DNA of 64,000 nt from Thalassospira marina (GTDB taxonomy: Bacteria; Pseudomonadota; Alphaproteobacteria; Rhodospirillales; Thalassospiraceae): contig NZ_CP024199.1 in the NCBI RefSeq assembly GCF_002844375.1, positions 2,244,001 to 2,308,000 on the forward strand. Direction: 5' to 3'. The number at the start of each line of letters is the position of its first letter. Position 1 is the stretch's first letter. Position numbers and translations under genes: made by a program. Shown here in pieces: positions 1-8,572 of this stretch. A model generated the notes under the pieces. That model worked only from the letters and a program-made list of their open reading frames with translations, searched no databases and was not told the DNA's origin.

Positions 1-132
1 ATGCAACCATACACCAAGTTCATCGGCTGTTCGTTCAACAGTGGTCGAACACCGCCATTGCCCCTTGATGGTATCGCCATCAAAAACGGCAAAAACGATA
101 TTGGTATTTCCTGCATCAATAGCCAGCAGCAT
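1..132 (-). CDS. coaX: Type III pantothenate kinase, N-terminal 44 residues (gene continues beyond the window start)
   Basis: Reading down from an ATG at 132, the 44 visible residues begin MLLAIDAGNTNIVFAVFDGD. DAGNTN at residues 6-11 is the phosphate-binding loop of the ASKHA-fold type III pantothenate kinases, which phosphorylate pantothenate in the first step of CoA synthesis and, unlike CoaA, are not CoA-inhibited. The next residues (GQWRCSTTVERTADELG) also fit the family's N-terminus. The gene follows birA on the same strand after 74 bp; birA-coaX adjacency at the end of the nuo operon is familiar in alphaproteobacteria and in some lineages is a bifunctional fusion, but here they are separate. 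The catalytic part lies outside the window. Confidence 0.88.
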   Translation of the reverse strand, partial: MLLAIDAGNTNIVFAVFDGDTIKGQWRCSTTVERTADELGVWLH

Positions 133-206
133 GGCAGATCATGATTTCCCTGTGGGAGCAACTTTCAAGGCGCATGGCAAAGAATTAAATCCGGCCAGCC
201 CTGATG

Positions 207-965
207 TCAGCTTTTGAAAAACACTTCCCCTGCGCCGATCACATGATCAACACCCCTATCGTCTTTTAAAATCAGGGAACCACCCTGATCAAGCCCAACA
301 AAAGTACCAGTCAGTGTCCGTTCGCTTAGGCGGGCAACAATCGGCTGGCCAAACCCATAGGCGCGATCCAGCCAGGCTTGGCGAATGGCGTTAAAACCAT
401 CCTGCTGCCAGGCTGAATATAGGTCGTCAAATCGGGAAATATAGGCCGAAACCAGATCTTCGATCCGGATCATCACACCAAGTGCCGCAAAGGAGGTCGA
501 GGGACGCTCCACATCATCGGGATGGAAGGCAATATTTACGCCTGTCCCAATCACCAGATAATCGGTATCGCGACCATGCGATGACGCGCTTTCAAGCAGA
601 ATGCCGCATAATTTGCGCCCCCCTACCATCAGGTCATTGGGCCATTTGCATTCTGGCGTAATTTCGCCGTTGCTGACGATATCAACCGCCTCCGCCATGG
701 CAAGGGCAGCAAGAAATGTCAGCCGGGCTGATTCCTGCAGCGGGCAATTGGGGCGTAAAAGAAGGGAGAGGAACAGATTACCGGTCGGAGATTTCCATTC
801 ACGGCCGCGCCGGCCGCGACCGGCAAGTTGGCGTGCAGCCAAAATAAGGGCGCCACCAGGGGCGCCCTTATCACCGAGGCGTTTTGCCTCTTCATTCGTA
901 CTGTCGATGACTTCGTGGAAATGCAGAACATATCCATCCGGAAGACGCACGACAGGATCCGTCAT
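207..965 (-). CDS. birA: Biotin-[acetyl-CoA-carboxylase] ligase
   Basis: This enzyme activates biotin to biotinyl-5'-AMP and transfers it to the biotin carrier domain of acetyl-CoA carboxylase and related carboxylases. The GRGRRG biotinyl-AMP loop is at about residues 49-54 and the KWPND motif follows near residue 105; a C-terminal SH3-like domain completes it. There is no N-terminal helix-turn-helix, so it is a monofunctional ligase without the repressor role of E. coli BirA. An ATG at 1004 would overlap nuoN by 38 bp; I prefer the ATG at 965, one base after the nuoN stop, giving 252 residues and the usual N-terminus. No strong ribosome site is visible, which suits translational coupling to nuoN. 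Confidence 0.93.
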   Translation of the reverse strand: MTDPVVRLPDGYVLHFHEVIDSTNEEAKRLGDKGAPGGALILAARQLAGRGRRGREWKSPTGNLFLSLLLRPNCPLQESARLTFLAALAMAEAVDIVSNGEITPECKWPNDLMVGGRKLCGILLESASSHGRDTDYLVIGTGVNIAFHPDDVERPSTSFAALGVMIRIEDLVSAYISRFDDLYSAWQQDGFNAIRQAWLDRAYGFGQPIVARLSERTLTGTFVGLDQGGSLILKDDRGVDHVIGAGEVFFKS

Positions 966-966
966 A

Positions 967-2412
967 TCAATGACCAAACAATGCCGACGCAGCAGCAGCC
1001 GCACTATCGGTCAGCGGGTTCGGGAAGAACGCGAAAACCAGGATAATGATGGTGGCAAGCGCCATGATCACATTGAGTTCGGTACCGCTACGGTCAAAGC
1101 CTTCAACCGGCTCATCAAAATACATGACCTTGATGACGCGCAGATAGTAATAGGCACTGACAACCGAGGTAACGAGGCCGATAACAGCCAGTGTAACCAG
1201 ACCGGCATCAACAGCAGCCTTGAAGACATAGAACTTACCGAAGAACCCGGCGAGCGGCGGAATACCGGCCATCGAGAACATCAGCAGTGCCATAACAGCA
1301 GCCATCAGCGGTTTGGTGCGCGACAGGCCCGAAAGATCGGCAATCTCTTCAACCATCCGGTCATGGCGACGCATCGACAGGATCACGGCAAAGGTGCCCA
1401 GATTCATGACAAGGTAAATGCCAAGATAAACCAGAATGGCCTGAACGCCTGCTTCGGTGCCAGCCGCAAGGCCGACCAGTGCAAAGCCAACGTGACCGAT
1501 TGAAGAATACGCCATCAGACGTTTGATATTGTTCTGGCGCAGGGCTGCAAAAGAACCCCAAACCATCGACAGGATGGAAACCAGAACAATGATCTGCTGC
1601 CAGTCGCTAACCACATCGGCAAACGGGCCAAGGGCAACACGAACAAACAGTGCCAGACCGGCAATTTTCGGTGCAACAGCAAAGAAAGCCGTAACCGGAG
1701 TCGGTGCGCCTTCATAGACGTCAGGCGTCCACATGTGGAACGGCGCCGCCGAAACCTTGAAGCACAGACCCGCAAAAATAAACGCCAGACCAACCAGGGT
1801 GCCAACCGAAAGTTCACCATTGCTGACGACATCGCCAATAACGCTGAAATTGGTCGACCCGGTGAAGCCGTACACCATCGACATACCGTACAGCAGCATG
1901 CCCGATGCGATCGAACCCAGAACGAAATATTTCAGACCGGATTCTGTCGCGCGAACGGTATCACGACGGATCGCCGCAACGACATAAAGCGCCAGGCTCT
2001 GCAATTCGAGACCGACATAAAGCGACAGCATGTCGGATGCCGACACCATCGCCATCATGCCAAGCGTTGCCAGCATCAGCAGGATCGGGAATTCGAAACG
2101 TGCCATACGTTCACGTTCGGCGAATTTCATGGTCATGATCACACCAACGGCAGAGCCGATCAAGATCAGAACCTTGCAGAAACGTGCGAACGGATCAGCC
2201 AGGAACTGGCCGGAAAATGCCGCACCGCCCTCACCCATGACCACAAGGATCAGGGCAATGATCATCGCACCAACGGCCGCCCAAGAGACCGTCCTGAACG
2301 AACGGTCTTTCCCGGTGAACACGCCAAGCATCAGCAACGCAAGCGAAGCTGCCGCCATGAAGATTTCGGGCAAAGCCGCCCCGAGGTTGAGCATAGAATC
2401 TCCCATGTTCAT
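967..2412 (-). CDS. nuoN: NADH-quinone oxidoreductase subunit N
   Basis: This is one of the three antiporter-like proton-pumping subunits of the membrane arm of respiratory complex I. The 481-residue product is almost entirely hydrophobic helices, as expected for the roughly 14-helix family. It carries the conserved stretch around MAYSSIGHVGFALVGL and a lysine in the middle of the membrane region (ISMRRHDR and SRTKPLMA loops nearby). It follows nuoM after 5 bp and ends one base before birA, so it is translated as part of the nuo operon. The first ATG (2412) and one two codons later are both possible starts. Confidence 0.97.
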   Translation of the reverse strand: MNMGDSMLNLGAALPEIFMAAASLALLMLGVFTGKDRSFRTVSWAAVGAMIIALILVVMGEGGAAFSGQFLADPFARFCKVLILIGSAVGVIMTMKFAERERMARFEFPILLMLATLGMMAMVSASDMLSLYVGLELQSLALYVVAAIRRDTVRATESGLKYFVLGSIASGMLLYGMSMVYGFTGSTNFSVIGDVVSNGELSVGTLVGLAFIFAGLCFKVSAAPFHMWTPDVYEGAPTPVTAFFAVAPKIAGLALFVRVALGPFADVVSDWQQIIVLVSILSMVWGSFAALRQNNIKRLMAYSSIGHVGFALVGLAAGTEAGVQAILVYLGIYLVMNLGTFAVILSMRRHDRMVEEIADLSGLSRTKPLMAAVMALLMFSMAGIPPLAGFFGKFYVFKAAVDAGLVTLAVIGLVTSVVSAYYYLRVIKVMYFDEPVEGFDRSGTELNVIMALATIIILVFAFFPNPLTDSAAAAASALFGH

Positions 2413-2417
2413 TCCCC

Positions 2418-3935
2418 TTAATTCGCCACAAGCTGCGCGGCACTCGCCGCAGCGGCCTGTGCCGTTTCAACTTGGTTGACCAAATGCAGAACCGATGCAT
2501 GCATGATATCGAGGAACGAGCTCGGATAGATGCCCATCCACAGAACCACGATCACAAGCGGGAGGAACAGTGCCCATTCACGCGGGCTCATATCGAGGAT
2601 GTTTTTCAGGTTTTCCTTCGTCAGGGCCCCGAAAACGATCCGGCGATAGAGGAAAAGCGCATATGCCGCACCAAGGATCAGACCGGTGGAAGCAAAGAAC
2701 GCAACCCACGTGTTGGCTTCAAAAGCGCCAAGCAGGGTCATGATTTCACCAACGAAACCACCGGTACCCGGCAGGCCAACAGACGCCATCGTGAAGAACA
2801 TGAACGATACTGCGTAACCCGGCATACGGTGAACCAAGCCACCATAGGCATCGATTTCGCGGGTATGCATACGGTCGTAAACCACACCAACACACAGGAA
2901 CAGCGCGCCGGAAACCACACCGTGGCTCAGCATCTGGAAGATCGAACCTTCCAGGCCATGCTGGTTAAAGGTGAAGGCACCAACCGTCACGATACCCATA
3001 TGTGCGACTGATGAATAAGCAATCAGCTTTTTCATGTCTTCCTGCGCCAGTGCAACCAGCGAGGTATAGATGATCGCAATGATCGACAGCGTGAAGATAA
3101 GCGGTGCGAAGGTTTCAGATGCCAGCGGCAGCATCGGCAGCGAGAAACGCAGGAAACCGTAACCACCCATTTTCAGCAGAACGCCAGCCAAAATAACGGA
3201 ACCCGCAGTCGGTGCTTCCACGTGCGCGTCCGGCAGCCAGGTGTGGACCGGCCACATCGGCACCTTGACAGCGAAAGAAGCAAAGAATGCAAGCCACATC
3301 CAAAGCTGGGCCTGATAGCTGAAAGTGTGGGTCATCAGCGTCGGAATGTCGCTGGTGCCAGCATCGAAATACATGGCCATCAGGGCAACCAGCATCAAAA
3401 CCGAACCCAGCAGCGTATAAAGGAACAGCTTGAATGCTGCATATACGCGGCGCGGCCCGCCCCAGACGCCGATGATGATGAACATCGGGATCAGCACACC
3501 TTCAAAGAAGATGTAGAACAGCATGGCATCAAGCGAGCTGAACATGCCAACCATCATGGTTTCAAGAACCAGGAAAGCGATCATGTATTCCTTGACGCGT
3601 TTCTGGATCGCTTCCCATGCGGAAAGAATGCAGATCGGCGTCAGGAACGTCGCAAGAATGACGAACAGCATCGAAATGCCGTCCACACCCATGTGGTAGG
3701 ACACATTCAGGCCCGGCATCCATTCCGTCTTTTCGACGAACTGGAAGTCGGCAGTTGTTGTGTCAAAGTTGATCCACAGCATCAGCGATGCGAGGAAGGT
3801 AAAACCAGACGTCCACAGCGCGACCCAGCGCGAATTGCGGGCGACATTCGCTTCTTCACCAGGAATCAGGAGGATAAACAGCGCTCCCAATAGCGGTAAA
3901 AAAGTGATGATCGAAAGAATTGGCCAATCACTCAT
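2418..3935 (-). CDS. nuoM: NADH-quinone oxidoreductase subunit M
   Basis: This is the second antiporter-like proton-pumping subunit of complex I, sited between NuoN and NuoL in the membrane arm. The 505-residue hydrophobic protein shows the family signature around LPDAHVEAPTAGSVILAGVLLKMGGYGFLR and the KKLIAYSSVAHMG segment, which contain the buried lysine, histidine and glutamate residues of the proton channel. It lies 6 bp after nuoL and 5 bp before nuoN. The length is normal for the family. Confidence 0.97.
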   Translation of the reverse strand: MSDWPILSIITFLPLLGALFILLIPGEEANVARNSRWVALWTSGFTFLASLMLWINFDTTTADFQFVEKTEWMPGLNVSYHMGVDGISMLFVILATFLTPICILSAWEAIQKRVKEYMIAFLVLETMMVGMFSSLDAMLFYIFFEGVLIPMFIIIGVWGGPRRVYAAFKLFLYTLLGSVLMLVALMAMYFDAGTSDIPTLMTHTFSYQAQLWMWLAFFASFAVKVPMWPVHTWLPDAHVEAPTAGSVILAGVLLKMGGYGFLRFSLPMLPLASETFAPLIFTLSIIAIIYTSLVALAQEDMKKLIAYSSVAHMGIVTVGAFTFNQHGLEGSIFQMLSHGVVSGALFLCVGVVYDRMHTREIDAYGGLVHRMPGYAVSFMFFTMASVGLPGTGGFVGEIMTLLGAFEANTWVAFFASTGLILGAAYALFLYRRIVFGALTKENLKNILDMSPREWALFLPLVIVVLWMGIYPSSFLDIMHASVLHLVNQVETAQAAAASAAQLVAN

Positions 3936-3941
3936 CGCCCG

Positions 3942-5942
3942 TTAACCCATCTTCCAGATTGTATAAGACACCAAGGCCGCAATGCCGATCAGCATGGCAA
4001 ACGCATAGTGGTAGACGAAGCCGCTCTGCAGGGTGCTGATACGACGTGCAATGTTACGGCAGGCAGCAGCAACACCGTCCGGACCAACACCGTCGATCAG
4101 GGCGCCGTCGCCAGCTTTCCAGAAACCGCGACCCAGCGCAAAAGCCGGCTTCACGAAAATGGCATCGTAAAGTTCGTCGAAATACCATTTGTTGAGCAGG
4201 AAGCGGTAAACACCGTTGAAGGTGTTGGCAATCGTGCGCGGCAGCGACGGAACCAGACGATACATCAGAACAGCAAGTGCCAGACCAAGCATCATGGCAA
4301 CAAACGGTGCCATTTTGACCCAACCCGGGACATGGTGCGAATGTTCAAGTGCCTGGTGGTTTTCAGCAACAAAGATCGCGCCATTCCAGAAGGACAGCAT
4401 TTCTTCGTAATTGCCACCAAACCAGTTCACGGCAAACCAGCCCGCAAAGACAGCACCAACAGCCAGGATCAGCAGCGGAACCGTCATGACAGCCGGGCTT
4501 TCATGAACGTGCGCCATGGTCCGTTCATCGGCGCGCGGTGCACCGAAGAAGGTCATGAAAATCAGGCGCCAGCTATAGAACGAGGTCATGAAGGCCGCGA
4601 TGATGCCCATCCAGAAGGCATAAGTGCCAACGCTGGTATGTGCCGCAAACGCGCTTTCAATGATCATGTCCTTGGAATAGTAGCCCGCAAGGCCCGGAAC
4701 CCCGGTAATCGCCAGCGTACCAATGATCATGACACCAAAGGTCAGCGGAACCATTTTCCAGATACCGCCCATCTTGCGCATATCCTGTTCATCGGACATG
4801 GCGTGGATGACGGAACCGGCACTCAGGAACAGCAGTGCCTTGAAAAAGCCGTGCGTCATGAGGTGGAAAACACCAGCACTATAAGCAGACACGCCGCAGG
4901 CAAAGAACATGTAACCAAGCTGCGAGCAGGTCGAATAGGCAATCACGCGTTTGATGTCGTTCTGCACGCAACCGATGGTCGCGGCAAAAAACGCCGTGGT
5001 CGCACCAACAACCGTGACAATCGCAAGGGTGGTTTCGGCATATTCAAAGATCGGCGATAGACGCGCAACCATGAAGACACCGGCCGTCACCATGGTTGCC
5101 GCGTGGATAAGTGCGGAAACCGGTGTCGGACCTTCCATCGCATCTGGCAGCCAGGTATGCAGGCCAAGCTGGGCCGACTTACCCATCGCGCCGATGAACA
5201 GCAGGAAGGTGGCGATATTCAGTGCAGAGAATTCATGACCAAGGAAAACCAGGGTCGAACCCGAGATTTCTTCGGCGTTGGAGAATATCGTGTCGAACTG
5301 GACGGTACCGAACAGCACATAGACAGCAAAGATACCCAGCGCGAAACCAAAGTCACCCACACGGTTGACGATGAACGCCTTCATCGCGGCAGCAGAAGCC
5401 GACGGCTTTGAATACCAGAAACCGATCAGAAGGTAGGACGCAAGGCCCACGCCTTCCCAGCCGAAGAACAGCTGAATCAGGTTGTCTGCGGTAATAAGCA
5501 TCAGCATCGCAAAGGTAAACAGCGACAGATAAGCCATGAAACGGGGCTTATCGGGATCGTGCGACATGTAACCGATGGAATAGATGTGAACCATCGACGA
5601 AACGCCGGTAACCACAATCAGCATCACACAGGTCAGCGTATCGAAACGCAGCGACCAGTTAGCGGTGAAATCACCCGAGCTGATCCAGGTAAACAGGTCC
5701 AGCGTCACGGCATTGCCATTCAGCGCGACATCGATAAATGCCGCAACCGAAAGGGCCGCTGCAGTCACAACACCGGCAACCGTTACCAGCTGTGCCAGAC
5801 GGTCAGTGGTGGAAACCCCGTGATGGTGATCATCATGATGATGGGCCGCAGGTGCATTGGCGGTCTTCATTGCCCCGAACAGGGTAATGAGGCCGGCAAT
5901 GGTCGCCGCGATAAGGGGCAGGAAAACGATCAGAGCGTACAT
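3942..5942 (-). CDS. nuoL: NADH-quinone oxidoreductase subunit L
   Basis: This is the distal antiporter-like subunit of complex I, with the long C-terminal lateral helix that couples the membrane arm. At 666 residues it has the expected size; it contains HTWLPDAMEGPTPVSALIHAATMV and the KRVIAYSTCSQLGYM proton-channel segments. An unusual point is a histidine/aspartate-rich loop (AAHHHDDHHHG, residues 32-42) between the first and second membrane helices, where E. coli NuoL has none. It follows nuoK after 9 bp. Confidence 0.97.
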   Translation of the reverse strand: MYALIVFLPLIAATIAGLITLFGAMKTANAPAAHHHDDHHHGVSTTDRLAQLVTVAGVVTAAALSVAAFIDVALNGNAVTLDLFTWISSGDFTANWSLRFDTLTCVMLIVVTGVSSMVHIYSIGYMSHDPDKPRFMAYLSLFTFAMLMLITADNLIQLFFGWEGVGLASYLLIGFWYSKPSASAAAMKAFIVNRVGDFGFALGIFAVYVLFGTVQFDTIFSNAEEISGSTLVFLGHEFSALNIATFLLFIGAMGKSAQLGLHTWLPDAMEGPTPVSALIHAATMVTAGVFMVARLSPIFEYAETTLAIVTVVGATTAFFAATIGCVQNDIKRVIAYSTCSQLGYMFFACGVSAYSAGVFHLMTHGFFKALLFLSAGSVIHAMSDEQDMRKMGGIWKMVPLTFGVMIIGTLAITGVPGLAGYYSKDMIIESAFAAHTSVGTYAFWMGIIAAFMTSFYSWRLIFMTFFGAPRADERTMAHVHESPAVMTVPLLILAVGAVFAGWFAVNWFGGNYEEMLSFWNGAIFVAENHQALEHSHHVPGWVKMAPFVAMMLGLALAVLMYRLVPSLPRTIANTFNGVYRFLLNKWYFDELYDAIFVKPAFALGRGFWKAGDGALIDGVGPDGVAAACRNIARRISTLQSGFVYHYAFAMLIGIAALVSYTIWKMG

Positions 5943-5951
5943 ATCTGTGCC

Positions 5952-6260
5952 TTACCCCTTCATCATGTTGATGTCTTCAACCGCGATGGTGCCGCGGTTA
6001 CGGAAATAAACCACCAGGATCGCAAGGCCGATCGCCGCTTCAGCAGCCGCAACAGTCAGCACGAAAATGGTGAAAACCTGGCCGACCAGATCGCCCAGGA
6101 AGGACGAAAAGGCGACAAAATTGATGTTGACTGCCAGCAGCATCAGTTCGATCGACATCATGATGATGATGACGTTTTTCCGGTTCATGAAGATACCGAA
6201 AATCCCAAGGGTAAACAGGATGGCGGCGACAGTCAGGTAATGAGCAAGTCCGATTTCCAT
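5952..6260 (-). CDS. nuoK: NADH-quinone oxidoreductase subunit K
   Basis: This small membrane subunit of complex I (ND4L homologue, 102 residues) has three hydrophobic helices. The membrane-buried glutamates of the proton path are visible in SIELMLLAVNINFV and AAAEAAIGLAILV. Its ATG shares one base with the nuoJ stop codon (TGATG), a standard coupled arrangement. Confidence 0.97.
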   Translation of the reverse strand: MEIGLAHYLTVAAILFTLGIFGIFMNRKNVIIIMMSIELMLLAVNINFVAFSSFLGDLVGQVFTIFVLTVAAAEAAIGLAILVVYFRNRGTIAVEDINMMKG

Positions 6261-6868
6261 CAGATCCCCCTACCGACCGGTACTTTTTTGATTTCAAGGG
6301 TCTCGGCGCGCTGGCGCTGGACCTGCTGGGAAATATTCTGGCGACGTACACCTTCACGATGGCGCAGGGTCAGGACGATTGCACCAATCATGGCGGTCAG
6401 CAACACCAGACCTGCTGCCTCGAAGATATAGGCATAGTCGGTGTAAAGAAGCATGCCCAGTGCATTGATATTGTTCATATCAGCCGGAACCGGCTGGGCG
6501 ATCGCCGCCATCTTGGCATCGGTCATTACCCAACCGCCACCAACAAAGGCCAGCTCAACGAACAATACGGCAGCAACCAGAACACCGATCGGCAGATAGC
6601 TCAAAAAGCCTTCACGCATTTCGACAAAGTTAATGTCGAGCATCATGACGACGAACATGAACAGAACCGCGATCGCGCCGACATAAACGACGACCAGAAG
6701 CATGGCGAGAAATTCAGCACCAAGCAGAACAAAAAGCCCTGCGGCGTTGAAGAATGTCAAAATAAGAAACAACACCGAATGAACCGGGTTGCGTACAGTT
6801 ACCACCATTGCGGCAGAAATAACTGCGATAATGGCAAACAGATAGAAAGCCAAAGCCTGTACGACCAT
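6260..6868 (-). CDS. nuoJ: NADH-quinone oxidoreductase subunit J
   Basis: This membrane subunit (ND6 homologue, 202 residues) contains the YVGAIAVLFMFVVMML helix, whose pi-bulge moves during coupling. Five hydrophobic segments are followed by a charged cytoplasmic tail (RHREGVRRQNISQQVQRQRA). It ends one base into nuoK. The 79-bp gap from nuoI is longer than most gaps in this operon, but I see no promoter or terminator in it. Confidence 0.96.
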   Translation of the reverse strand: MVVQALAFYLFAIIAVISAAMVVTVRNPVHSVLFLILTFFNAAGLFVLLGAEFLAMLLVVVYVGAIAVLFMFVVMMLDINFVEMREGFLSYLPIGVLVAAVLFVELAFVGGGWVMTDAKMAAIAQPVPADMNNINALGMLLYTDYAYIFEAAGLVLLTAMIGAIVLTLRHREGVRRQNISQQVQRQRAETLEIKKVPVGRGI

Positions 6869-6947
6869 AAGGTACCCCCTTGGCGAAACGCCCCCGCACT
6901 GGCGGAAGGCGATCCATGAACTTTATCCAAACGATCAGACGCGACAC

Positions 6948-7436
6948 TTACCGATAAGGTGCGTCTGCCTCCAATCGTGCAGCAAGCTCGGCTTCCCAAC
7001 GCTCGCCATTTTCAAGAAGCTTGTCTTTATCGTAAAGAAGCTCCTCGCGGTTTTCGGTTGCGAACTCGAAGTTCGGACCTTCGACGATGGCATCCACCGG
7101 GCAGGCTTCTTCACAGAAACCGCAATAGATGCATTTCGTCATATCGATATCGTAGCGCGTTGTGCGGCGCGAACCGTCAAGACGCGGCTCTACCTCGATG
7201 GTAATGGCCTGCGCCGGGCAGATCGCTTCGCACAGCTTGCATGCGATGCAGCGCTCTTCCCCGTTCGGGTAACGGCGCAGCGCATGTTCGCCACGGAAAC
7301 GTGGGCTGAGCGGACCTTTTTCATACGGGTAATTCAGCGTCACCTTCGGCTTGAACATATATTTGAAGGTGAGCGCCATACCGGAAAGCAGTTCCACCAG
7401 CAGGAAACTCCGGGCCGTCCGATCTATAAATGACAT
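6948..7436 (-). CDS. nuoI: NADH-quinone oxidoreductase subunit I, two [4Fe-4S] clusters
   Basis: This hydrophilic subunit joins the peripheral arm to the membrane arm and carries iron-sulfur clusters N6a and N6b. Two ferredoxin-type motifs are visible, CIACKLC..CP (Cys63, 66, 69, 73) and CIYCGFC..CP (Cys102, 105, 108, 112). The 162-residue length and the N-terminal amphipathic stretch match the mitochondrial TYKY type. It lies 31 bp after nuoH. Confidence 0.97.
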   Translation of the reverse strand: MSFIDRTARSFLLVELLSGMALTFKYMFKPKVTLNYPYEKGPLSPRFRGEHALRRYPNGEERCIACKLCEAICPAQAITIEVEPRLDGSRRTTRYDIDMTKCIYCGFCEEACPVDAIVEGPNFEFATENREELLYDKDKLLENGERWEAELAARLEADAPYR

Positions 7437-7467
7437 CGTTTACCTCTCTCTTCCCGATGCTCGGCGA

Positions 7468-8481
7468 TCAGGCCGGGATTTTGTCGAAAACAACCAGGAA
7501 CGTGGCAACCAGCATGACCCAGGCGAAGGACAGCGGAAGGAAAACCTTCCAGCCCAGACGCATCAGCTGGTCATAGCGGTAACGCGGGAAAGTGGCACGT
7601 ACCCAGAGGAAAATGAACAGAACCATGCAAATCTTGATGATGAACCACAGCGGACCAGGAATGAAATCCAGTAACGGCAGCGGTGCCTGCCAGCCACCCA
7701 GGAACAGGGTAGCGCAAAGGCCGCTCATCAAAATCATGTTGGCGTATTCACCAAGGAAGAACAGCGCGAAGGTCATTGCCGAATAATCGACGTTATAACC
7801 CGACACAAGCTCGGCTTCCGCTTCCGGAAGGTCAAACGGCGCGCGGTTCGTTTCTGCCAGGATCGAGACAATGAAGATCACGAACATCGGCAGGTGGTAA
7901 ATGAAGTTCCAGTTCCAGATGCCGCCCGACTGCGCGTGAACAATGTCCGTCAGGTTCAGCGACCCGGTGGTCAGCAGAACGGAAATAATGATCAGACCGA
8001 TCGAAATTTCATAGGACACCATCTGTGCTGCAGAACGCAGCGCGCCAAGGAAGGCGTATTTGGAGTTGGACGACCAGCCCGCCATCACGATGCCGTAAAC
8101 ACCAAGCGATGAAATGGCGAACAGGTAAAGAATGCCAACATTAAGGTTGGAAACAACCAGCCCTTCGCCAAACGGGATAACAGCCCAGGCAACAAGTGCG
8201 AGAATGAAGGTCAACATCGGGGCGATCAGAAAGACCACCTTGTTGGCGCTGGTCGGAATGACCGTTTCCTTCAAAAACAGCTTCAGGCCGTCTGCCAGCG
8301 GCTGCAACAGGCCAAAAGGCCCAACGACGTTCGGGCCTTTGCGCATTTGCATGGCGCCAATCACCTTGCGCTCGGCATAGGTGAGATAGGCAACAGCAAT
8401 CAGCAAGGGAAGCACGATCGCCAGGATTTTAGCGACGATCCAAATTCCTGGCTGAATATATCCGTCCCAAAGAAGTTCCAT
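7468..8481 (-). CDS. nuoH: NADH-quinone oxidoreductase subunit H
   Basis: This membrane subunit (ND1 homologue, 337 residues, eight predicted helices) forms the quinone-binding cavity with NuoB and NuoD. Family signatures include RKVIGAMQMRKGPNVVGPFG and the loop around AETNRAPFDLPEAEAELVSG, whose acidic residues lie by the quinone channel. The 91-bp gap from nuoG contains a weak GC-rich hairpin (about 8541-8563) without a T run, so operon continuity is likely. Confidence 0.97.
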   Translation of the reverse strand: MELLWDGYIQPGIWIVAKILAIVLPLLIAVAYLTYAERKVIGAMQMRKGPNVVGPFGLLQPLADGLKLFLKETVIPTSANKVVFLIAPMLTFILALVAWAVIPFGEGLVVSNLNVGILYLFAISSLGVYGIVMAGWSSNSKYAFLGALRSAAQMVSYEISIGLIIISVLLTTGSLNLTDIVHAQSGGIWNWNFIYHLPMFVIFIVSILAETNRAPFDLPEAEAELVSGYNVDYSAMTFALFFLGEYANMILMSGLCATLFLGGWQAPLPLLDFIPGPLWFIIKICMVLFIFLWVRATFPRYRYDQLMRLGWKVFLPLSFAWVMLVATFLVVFDKIPA

Positions 8482-8572
8482 CGGTCAAACCGTATCTTTT
8501 GCGTTTGGTCCCATCATCGGGACACCCCCTAGCGAGAGAAGGCGACGGTTCCCCGCCGCCTGTTTCCCGAAC

